DNA from: Pseudomonas benzenivorans
GTDB lineage: Bacteria > Pseudomonadota > Gammaproteobacteria > Pseudomonadales > Pseudomonadaceae
Length of the DNA stretch: 64,000 nucleotides
Assembly (NCBI RefSeq): GCF_033547155.1
Contig: NZ_CP137892.1
Coordinates: 4,030,001-4,094,000 of the forward strand
Direction: 5' to 3'
Shown: piece after piece, positions 57,139-64,000 of the stretch
Layout: each line of letters begins with the position of its first letter
Position numbering within the stretch: position 1 is the stretch's first letter
Position numbers and translations under genes: made by a program
Notes under the pieces: model-generated
Database searches by the model: none
Seen by the model: only the letters and a program-made list of their open reading frames with translations
Told to the model about the DNA's origin: nothing

Positions 57139-57921
57139 CTAGGCATTGGCCAGTGTATGGGTGTCGCCGTCGACGCTCAGCGCCTGGCCGCTGATCCTGG
57201 CCCCGGCCCTGGAGGCGAGGAACAGGATCATCGCGGCGATGTCCTCGGGGTCGATAAAGGTCTTCAGCGAGCACTGGCCGAGGTAGGCGGCGCGCACCGC
57301 CTCCTCGCTCTTGCCGCTGGCCCTGGCCTCCCGCGCGATCACCCCGTCCATGCGCGCGCCGCTGATCGAGCCCGGGCAGATGGCGTTGACCCGGATGCCG
57401 TACTCGCCCACCTCCATGGCCAGCGACTTCGACAGGCCGGTGACCGCCCACTTCGCCGCCGCATAGGGCGTGCGCAGGGGATAGCCCATGATCCCGGCGG
57501 TGGAGGAGATGTTGACGATCGCGCCGCTGCGGGCCGCCTTCATCGGCCCCAGGGCCTGCTTGCAGCAGTAGTAGGTGGAGTGCAGGTTGACGTCGAAGGT
57601 GGCCCGCCAGGCCTGGCTGTCGAGCTCCTCCAGGTGTCCGGCCGGGCCGGCGATGCCGGCGTTGTTGACCAGTACGTCGAGGCCGCCGAGCTGCGCCTGG
57701 GCCTCGGCGAACCAGCGCTCGACTTGGCGCTCATCGCCGACATCGACCAGGGCGCCGGCGAGCGCCGGTTGCTCGCCGAGCAGGGCATCCAGGGCCCGCG
57801 TATCGACGTCGCAGATGTGCACCCGGGCGCCGGCGGCGAGAAAGGCCAGGGCCGTGGCCCGGCCTATGCCCGAGGCACCGGCGCTGATCATCACGCGCTG
57901 ACCGTGCAGATCTGGATACAT
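57139..57921 (-). CDS. Short-chain dehydrogenase/reductase within the carnitine operon
   Basis: A 260-residue classical SDR. The cofactor motif is SAGASGIGR (about 13-21), with CDVD suggesting NAD(H) preference. NNAG is at about 87-90, the catalytic Ser is in NISSTAGIMG and the YAAAK motif is present; the C-terminus ends ISGQALSVDGDTHTLANA. GGGAGG precedes the ATG. Nothing in the known cdhABC pathway needs an SDR, so the substrate is unknown. It may oxidise a related hydroxy-betaine (for example D-carnitine) or a product of gamma-butyrobetaine metabolism. Confidence 0.9.
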   Translation of the reverse strand: MYPDLHGQRVMISAGASGIGRATALAFLAAGARVHICDVDTRALDALLGEQPALAGALVDVGDERQVERWFAEAQAQLGGLDVLVNNAGIAGPAGHLEELDSQAWRATFDVNLHSTYYCCKQALGPMKAARSGAIVNISSTAGIMGYPLRTPYAAAKWAVTGLSKSLAMEVGEYGIRVNAICPGSISGARMDGVIAREARASGKSEEAVRAAYLGQCSLKTFIDPEDIAAMILFLASRAGARISGQALSVDGDTHTLANA

Positions 57922-57992
57922 GCCGCCTCCCGCTGAATGTGGGTCCGCATACCGGGCCGGCCCGGCACCCTGCCGGGCGAGCCCGTGGGTGA

Positions 57993-58958
57993 CTAGTCGG
58001 CGAAACCGAAGCCGTGCTTGGCCTTGGTCGCCTTGATCGCGTCCATCACCGCCATCAGGCAGTCGTCGCGGTAGCGCTCCAGCTCGGCGATGCTGCGCTC
58101 GCCCTGCTGCACCGCGGTGCCTTCGACCACGCTGTCGATCAGCCCCTCGGTCAGCTCCGGCGCCTCCAGGTAGGTCCAGGGCAGCTTCAGCGCCGGGCCG
58201 AACTGGGACATGAAGTGGCGCATGCCGGCATCGCCGCCGGCCAGGGTGTAGGTCAGGAAGCTGCCCATGAACGACCAGCGCAGGCCGGCGCCGAAGCGGA
58301 TGGCGTCGTCGATCTCGCCGGTGGTGGCCACGCCGTCGTTGACCAGGTGCAGCGACTCGCGCCACAGCGCCTCGAGCAGGCGGTCGGCGATAAAGCCGGG
58401 GACTTCCTTGCGCACGTGCAGCGGGCGCATGCCCAGCGATGCGTAGACCCGGATCGCGGCCTGCACGGCCTCGGCCGAGGTCTTCTCGCCGCCGACCACC
58501 TCCACCAGCGGCAGCAGGTAGACCGGGTTGAACGGGTGGCCGACCACGCAACGCTCGGGGTGTACGGCACCTTCGTAGAACTCGCTGGGCAGCAAGCCCG
58601 AGGTGCTCGAGCCGATCAGCACGTTCGGCCGCGCGGCGGCGCTGATCTTGGCATGCAGCTCGCACTTGAGCTCGAGGCGCTCCGGCGCGCTCTCCTGGAT
58701 GAAGTCGGCGTTCTTCACGCACTCCTCGATGGTGGCGACGAAGCGCAGCCGTTCCGGCGCGGCGCCGGGCGCCAGGCCCTGCTGCTTGAGGGCCGGCCAG
58801 GCGTTGGCGATACGCGCGCGCAGCGCCTGCTCGGCGCCGGGCGCCGGGTCCCAGGCCACCACGTCGAGGCCGTGAGCCAGGGCGCGGGCGATCCAGCCGG
58901 CGCCGATCACGCCGGTGCCGAGGGCGGCGAAGGTTTTCAGTTCGGTGACGAAGGCCAT
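57993..58958 (-). CDS. cdhA: L-carnitine dehydrogenase CdhA
   Basis: A 321-residue enzyme of the 3-hydroxyacyl-CoA dehydrogenase fold that oxidises L-carnitine to 3-dehydrocarnitine with NAD+. The Rossmann motif is [15 protein letters not shown] (13-27) and the catalytic His is H141 in [23 protein letters not shown] precedes the ATG. It lies between cdhC and the SDR gene on the minus strand, in the order known from P. aeruginosa PA5386. Confidence 0.94.
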   Translation of the reverse strand: MAFVTELKTFAALGTGVIGAGWIARALAHGLDVVAWDPAPGAEQALRARIANAWPALKQQGLAPGAAPERLRFVATIEECVKNADFIQESAPERLELKCELHAKISAAARPNVLIGSSTSGLLPSEFYEGAVHPERCVVGHPFNPVYLLPLVEVVGGEKTSAEAVQAAIRVYASLGMRPLHVRKEVPGFIADRLLEALWRESLHLVNDGVATTGEIDDAIRFGAGLRWSFMGSFLTYTLAGGDAGMRHFMSQFGPALKLPWTYLEAPELTEGLIDSVVEGTAVQQGERSIAELERYRDDCLMAVMDAIKATKAKHGFGFAD

Positions 58959-59048
58959 GATGATTCCTGCATGTGGCCCGGAGCAGGTCCGGGCGGGTCG
59001 TTCGGTCCGGCCCGGAGGTACTCCGGGCCGTTGCTTGAGAGGCGTGAC

Positions 59049-59936
59049 TCAGCCGCGCGGCTTGAGGCCTATCTTGGCCCGGCCCTCGGCCGGGGTCAGG
59101 GCACGGCCGCCGAGGCGCTGGATGATCTCGATGGCGCGCTCGACCAGCTGGCCGTTGGTGGCGTAGACGCCCTTGTCCAGCCAGATGTTGTCTTCCAGGC
59201 CGACCCGTACGTGGCCGCCCAGCAGCATGGCCTGGGCGACCATCGGCATCTGCATGCGGCCGATGCCGAAGCCGGCCCAGTTGGCGCCTGCCGGCAGGTT
59301 GTCGACCATGGCCTTCATGCTGGTGGTGTCGGCTGGCGCGCCCCAGGGGATACCCAGGCACAGCTGGAACAGCGGGTCCTCCAGCAGGCCTTCCTTGAGC
59401 ATCTGCTTGGCGAACCACAGGTGGCCGGTGTCGAAGATCTCCAGCTCGGCCTTCACCCCCAGCTCGGTGATGCGCTTGGCGCCGGCGCGCAGCTGGGCCG
59501 GGGTGGACACGTAGATGTAATCGCCGTCGCCGAAGTTCAGGGTGCCGCAGTCCAGGGTGCAGATCTCCGGACGCAGGGCCTCGATGTGGGCCAGGCGGGT
59601 CAGCGGGCCGACCAGGTCGGTGCCGGCGCCGAATTCCATCGGCTGCTCGCCCGGACCGATCTCCAGGTCGCCGCCCATGCCGGCGGTGAGGTTGATGATC
59701 ACGTCGGTGTCGCTCTCGCGGATGCGCTCGACCACCTCGCGGTACAGCTCGACGTCGCGGCTCGGTTTGCCGGTCTTGGGGTCGCGCACATGGCAGTGGG
59801 CCACGGTGGCGCCGGCCCTGGCCGCCTCGATGGCGGCGTCGGCGATCTGCTTGGGGGTGACCGGGATGGCCGGGTGCTTGCCGACGGTGTCGCCGGCGCC
59901 GGTGACCGCACAGGTGACGATAACTTCGTAATTCAT
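59049..59936 (-). CDS. cdhC: 3-dehydrocarnitine cleavage enzyme CdhC (BKACE/DUF849 family)
   Basis: A 295-residue beta-keto acid cleavage enzyme. It converts 3-dehydrocarnitine and acetyl-CoA to betainyl-CoA and acetoacetate. The TIM-barrel zinc site begins with H47 and H49 (AHCHVRDP), and [10 protein letters not shown] and GLEDNIWL are family-typical. The ATG at 59936 gives [15 protein letters not shown]. It corresponds to PA5387 and follows caiX by 93 bp on the same strand. Confidence 0.93.
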   Translation of the reverse strand: MNYEVIVTCAVTGAGDTVGKHPAIPVTPKQIADAAIEAARAGATVAHCHVRDPKTGKPSRDVELYREVVERIRESDTDVIINLTAGMGGDLEIGPGEQPMEFGAGTDLVGPLTRLAHIEALRPEICTLDCGTLNFGDGDYIYVSTPAQLRAGAKRITELGVKAELEIFDTGHLWFAKQMLKEGLLEDPLFQLCLGIPWGAPADTTSMKAMVDNLPAGANWAGFGIGRMQMPMVAQAMLLGGHVRVGLEDNIWLDKGVYATNGQLVERAIEIIQRLGGRALTPAEGRAKIGLKPRG

Positions 59937-60029
59937 GGGGTTGGCATCCTTATTCGGGGCGAGTGGGGGCCGTACGCCCGGCGGGCGCACGGCACGGCGA
60001 TTGTTCAGGAAGGTGGGCGCGAGCCCGTT

Positions 60030-60968
60030 TTACTCGAGTGCGGACTGCACGGCGGCGAGACCGTCCTGGCCATCGAAGGTGGTCACGCCGGCCAGCAGCC
60101 GGCTGAGCTCCTGCGGATTGTCCTTGAGCCATTTGCGCGCCACGGCCTTGGCATCCTCGCGGGCCATGATCGGCTCCATCAGCTGGCTCTCCTGGGCGGC
60201 GCTGAAGGTCAGGTTCTCCAGCAGGCGGCCGGCGTTGGGGCAGCGCTGCGGGTAGTCCGGGGCGACCACTGTCCACACCGTGGCCAGGCCCTCGTCGGCG
60301 CCGAACACGTCTTCGCTGCCGGTCAGGTAGGTCAGGTCCAGCTTGATGTTCATCGGGTGCGGCTTCCAGCCGAAGAACACCACCGGCTTGTTGTTCTTCA
60401 CCGCCCGGCTGACCGCGGCGAGCATGGCCGCCTCGCTGGACTCGACCAGCTTGAAGCCGCCGAGGCCGAACTGATCGGTGTCGATCATCTTCTGGATGGT
60501 GGTGTTGGCGCCGGTGCCCGGGTCGATGCCGTAGATCTTGCCGTCCAGCTGCTCGCGGAACTTGGCGATGTCGGCATAGGTTTTCAGCCCCGCCTCGGCC
60601 AGGTAGGTCGGCACCGCCAGGCTGGAGATGCCGTCGGCCAGGCCCGGCTCGGCGAGCACCTTGACCTCGCCCTTGGCCAGGAACGGCTTGATGTTGTCGT
60701 CCATCAGCGGCTTCCAGTAGCCGAGGAAGAAGTCCACCTGCTGCTTGCCGATGCCGGAGAAGATGATCTGCTGCGAGGCTTGGGTCTGGGTGGTCTGATA
60801 ACCCAGCTCCTCCAGCAGGGTTGCCGCCACGGCGGTGGTGGCCACCACGTCGGTCCAGCCGACCAGGCCGATGCGCGCCTTCTGGCAGCTGGCATCCTCG
60901 GCCGCCAGCAGCGACGAACTGAACAGGGTGACCAGGCAGCAGCCGGCGATTCGCTTGAGACCTTTCAT
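60030..60968 (-). CDS. caiX: Carnitine-binding periplasmic protein CaiX
   Basis: A 312-residue substrate-binding protein of the OpuAC/ProX type with a signal peptide (about 1-23, SSSLLAAE). Aromatic residues in FLGYWKPLMDD and VVFFGWKPHPM are candidates for the quaternary-ammonium-binding box. In P. aeruginosa CaiX binds carnitine and shares the Cbc ABC core transporter. It is the first gene of the leftward carnitine operon, divergent from cdhR over 225 bp. No permease or ATPase gene is seen here. Confidence 0.93.
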   Translation of the reverse strand: MKGLKRIAGCCLVTLFSSSLLAAEDASCQKARIGLVGWTDVVATTAVAATLLEELGYQTTQTQASQQIIFSGIGKQQVDFFLGYWKPLMDDNIKPFLAKGEVKVLAEPGLADGISSLAVPTYLAEAGLKTYADIAKFREQLDGKIYGIDPGTGANTTIQKMIDTDQFGLGGFKLVESSEAAMLAAVSRAVKNNKPVVFFGWKPHPMNIKLDLTYLTGSEDVFGADEGLATVWTVVAPDYPQRCPNAGRLLENLTFSAAQESQLMEPIMAREDAKAVARKWLKDNPQELSRLLAGVTTFDGQDGLAAVQSALE

Positions 60969-61193
60969 TGTTGCGCCCTCATATGAGCTTTACGGTTTGT
61001 CCTTGTTCTTATGCACAAGCCCTGCGGCTTAGTCCCGTGCCGGGCAGTCGAGACCCGATGGCGTCACAGTACGCAGCCGCATACGGGGGAAATCGCACTA
61101 AAACGACCACCTGTTGAACCAAAGCGACGATCTTTATTGCACAGGCTGACGCATTGGCATTTAGTTGATCCCCTGCCTCGGCGAGACGCATTC

Positions 61194-62141
61194 ATGCCCC
61201 AGACGTTCTGGTTCCTCCTGCTACCCGGCTTCTCCATGATGGGCCTGATGTCGGCCATCGAGCCGCTGCGGGTGGCCAACCGCTTCACCCCCACGCCCTA
61301 CCGCTGGCGCCTGCTCAGCCCGGACGGCGAGGCGGTGCAGAGCAGCAATGGCATGTCGCTCAATGTCGACGGCGCCCTGGCGGTGCCCGGTGGCAGCGAC
61401 AACCTGTTCGTGGTGGCCGGCTTCGACCCGCTGGCGCACTGCGACGCGCGCCTGATCGCCTGGCTACGCCGCGCCGACCACAGCGCGGCGCTGCTCGGCG
61501 GCATCGACACCGGCAGTTTCGTCCTGGCCGAGGCCCGGCTGTTCGAACAGCAGCGCCTGACCCTGCACTGGGAGGCGATCGAGGCCTTCAAGGAACGCTA
61601 CCCGCGCCTGGCGGTGACCCAGGAGCTGTTCGAGATCGACGGCCGGCGCATCACCAGCGCCGGCGGCACCGCGACCCTAGACCTGATGCTCTCGCTGATC
61701 GGCCGCGACCACGGCGAGGAACTGGCCCTGCAGGTGTCCGAACAGTTCGTCCTGGGCCGCATCCGCACCCGTCAGGACCACCAGCGCATGCAGATCGCCA
61801 GCCGCTACGACCTGCACAACAAGAAGCTGGTGCAGGTGATCGGCGAGATGGAGCGCAACAGCGAACACCCCCTCGGCTCCCAGGCCCTGGCCGAGCTGGT
61901 CAACATCACCCCGCGCCAGCTCGAACGGCTGTTCCGCAAGCACCTGAACGAGACGCCCTCGACCTTCTACCTCAACCTGCGCCTGGACAAGGCCCGCCAG
62001 CTGCTGCGCCAGACCGACCTCAGCGTGCTGGAGGTCGGCCTGGCCTGCGGCTTCGAGTCGTCCTCCTACTTCTCGCGCTGCTACCGCGCGCGCTTCGCCA
62101 GCTGCCCCAGCCAGGATCGCCACGAGCATCCGCCGGCCTGA
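61194..62141 (+). CDS. cdhR: GlxA-type AraC family transcriptional activator CdhR
   Basis: A 315-residue regulator with an N-terminal class I glutamine-amidotransferase-like sensor domain (FWFLLLPGFSMMGLMSAIEP; the nucleophile region reads GGIDTGSFVLAEA without Cys, as in regulators) and a C-terminal AraC helix-turn-helix pair ending CGFESSSYFSRCYRARF. In P. aeruginosa CdhR activates caiX-cdhCAB in response to carnitine. The divergent position from caiX fits. The ATG at 61194 is chosen from the family start; its ribosome site is weak. Confidence 0.92.
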   Translation: MPQTFWFLLLPGFSMMGLMSAIEPLRVANRFTPTPYRWRLLSPDGEAVQSSNGMSLNVDGALAVPGGSDNLFVVAGFDPLAHCDARLIAWLRRADHSAALLGGIDTGSFVLAEARLFEQQRLTLHWEAIEAFKERYPRLAVTQELFEIDGRRITSAGGTATLDLMLSLIGRDHGEELALQVSEQFVLGRIRTRQDHQRMQIASRYDLHNKKLVQVIGEMERNSEHPLGSQALAELVNITPRQLERLFRKHLNETPSTFYLNLRLDKARQLLRQTDLSVLEVGLACGFESSSYFSRCYRARFASCPSQDRHEHPPA

Positions 62142-62235
62142 GCGCCCGCCCCGCCGGGAAAAAGGCCCCGGGCCAGCAGTCACGCGGGCTTCAGGCGACC
62201 CGCCGGCGGGACCGGGGCGCGGCCTTATCCGATCA

Positions 62236-62267
62236 CGACAGGGCATTGACGCTTTCGGCAATACCCC
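62236..62267 (+). promoter_or_regulatory. Candidate GbdR operator upstream of the dgc operon
   Basis: It begins CGACAGGGCATTGACGC and continues through CGGCAATACCCC. It aligns with the glyA upstream site CGACAGGGGCATGTCGCAA. It is about 100-130 bp upstream of the dipeptidase-like start. The dgc operon is under GbdR control in P. aeruginosa; the exact site is inferred. Confidence 0.5.
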
Positions 62268-62365
62268 AGTCGTTTTTGCATCGGGTCCCCCCGCCCCCAA
62301 GGAATATGCTGCCCCCAAAGCGCCAACAGCGGGTTTGGCGTCACGAACCAGAAGGGGACAGCCTG

Positions 62366-63343
<978 letters not shown>

Positions 63344-63367
63344 GCCCTCCCCTACTACTTACCGCAG

Positions 63368-63390
63368 CCCTCTCCCCCAACGGGAGAGGG
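63368..63390. repeat. CCCTCTCCC inverted repeat before the DUF5943 gene
   Basis: CCCTCTCCC (63368-63376) and GGGAGAGGG (63382-63390) with loop CCAAC. It is the same 9-bp stem as at 36439-36459 and again sits inside a betaine-catabolic operon, 33 bp before the next ATG. Confidence 0.7.
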
Positions 63391-63422
63391 GCTAGACCAC
63401 CGAATTCCGGAGTTTGAAGATC

Positions 63423-63953
63423 ATGGCAAAACACGCCCCCGAAATGCCCATCGAAGTCGACAGCGAAACCGGCGTCTGGACCACCGACGCCCTGCCGATG
63501 CTCTACGTACCGCGGCATTTCTTCGTCAACAACCACATCGGCATCGAGGAAGTCCTCGGCGCCGAGGCCTATGCCGACATCCTCTACAAGGCCGGCTACA
63601 AGTCCGCCTGGCACTGGTGCGAGAAGGAAGCCGAATGCCATGGCCTGTCCGGCGTGGCGGTGTTCGAGCACTACATGAAGCGCCTGTCGCAGCGCGGCTG
63701 GGGCCTGTTCAAGATCCAGTCGATCGACCTCGACAAGGGCACCTGCGAGGTGCGCCTGGATCACTCCGCCTTCGTCTACGTGTACGGCAAGTGCGGCCGC
63801 AAGGTCGACTACATGTTCACCGGCTGGTTCGCCGGCGCCATGGACCAGATTCTGCAGGCCCAGGGCAGCAGCATCCGCACCCAAGCCGAGCAGGTCTACG
63901 GCGCTTCGGAAGAAGGCCACGACCACGGTCTCTTTGTCGTCAAGCCGCTCTAA
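63423..63953 (+). CDS. DUF5943 / 4-vinyl-reductase-like domain protein
   Basis: A 176-residue protein homologous to PA5397, of the DUF5943 family. It starts MAKHAPEMPIEVDSETG and includes SAWHWCEKEAECHGLSG and ends VYGASEEGHDHGLFVVK. The fold is probably like V4R small-molecule-binding domains, with several Cys and His (WCEKEAECH, CGRK) that could bind a metal. Function is unknown; the gene is always seen between the dipeptidase-like gene and dgcA in this operon. GGAG and GAAG stretches lie upstream of the ATG at 63423. Confidence 0.85.
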   Translation: MAKHAPEMPIEVDSETGVWTTDALPMLYVPRHFFVNNHIGIEEVLGAEAYADILYKAGYKSAWHWCEKEAECHGLSGVAVFEHYMKRLSQRGWGLFKIQSIDLDKGTCEVRLDHSAFVYVYGKCGRKVDYMFTGWFAGAMDQILQAQGSSIRTQAEQVYGASEEGHDHGLFVVKPL

Positions 63954-63968
63954 GTCGAGGAACGAGTC

Positions 63969-64000
63969 ATGGCCTTCGAAGCAATGTTCCAGCCGATCCA
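63969..64000 (+). CDS. dgcA: Dimethylglycine catabolism protein DgcA (start only)
   Basis: The first ten codons, MAFEAMFQPI, match the start of DgcA, an FAD/FMN and iron-sulfur dehydrogenase that with DgcB demethylates dimethylglycine to sarcosine. The gene starts 15 bp after the DUF5943 stop, with AGGAACGAG before the ATG, and continues past the right edge. Confidence 0.85.
   Translation, partial: MAFEAMFQPI

Overview
The window is a GC-rich (about two-thirds GC by eye) chromosomal segment of a Pseudomonas species in or near the P. aeruginosa / P. alcaligenes / P. mendocina lineage. I infer this from protein similarity and gene order. The bioB-bioF-bioH, comF, srkA, rarD, GcvR-like, GNAT and glcB run matches the PA0482-PA0501 neighbourhood of P. 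aeruginosa. The CBS/DUF294, exonuclease, DUF4212 and SSS set matches PA3232-PA3235, and the last 34 kb corresponds to the glycine-betaine/carnitine region (about PA5385-PA5421). No phage, transposase, CRISPR, tRNA or rRNA gene was seen.

Layout. 0-2.6 kb: biotin synthesis (bioH partial, bioF, bioB) read leftward from a promoter with a BirA-type operator that overlaps the start of the divergent comF. 2.6-9.2 kb: comF, srkA-like kinase, rarD, a GcvR-like ACT protein, a GNAT and malate synthase G. 9.2-17.9 kb: a cNMP/CBS/DUF294 signalling protein with an exonuclease, a Tat-exported multicopper oxidase with a SCO-type copper protein, an acetate-type symporter (large and small subunits) and a GST. 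17.9-27.4 kb: creD with a string of small uncharacterised membrane ORFs, a CBS protein, MgtE, the CreB/CreC two-component system and a chemoreceptor. 27.6-29.9 kb: an HD-GYP phosphodiesterase and a YihG-like acyltransferase.

30-64 kb is largely one metabolic theme. fdhA, purU, soxG-A-D-B and glyA oxidise sarcosine to glycine and serine and clear the one-carbon units. gbcA/gbcB demethylate glycine betaine to dimethylglycine, and the dipeptidase-like/DUF5943/dgcA operon at the right edge takes dimethylglycine to sarcosine. The leftward operon cdhC-cdhA-SDR-cdhB-bbox with caiX and divergent cdhR feeds gamma-butyrobetaine and carnitine into glycine betaine. A BCCT transporter brings in the substrates. 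Between ltaE and gbcB (41.3-49.6 kb) lies a variable segment with a sulfite dehydrogenase pair, an EF-G paralogue, a DHFR-like protein and a predicted alpha-helical pore-forming toxin.

The main non-coding findings are: a CrcZ/CrcY/CrcX-type small RNA gene (52.6-53.0 kb) with sigma-54 promoter, upstream CbrB-like palindrome and five CA motifs, placed between gbcA and the BCCT gene; a family of 150-240 bp dispersed intergenic repeats (five copies plus a partial one) built around TTATCCACA arms; and shared operator-like motifs upstream of the betaine-catabolic operons.
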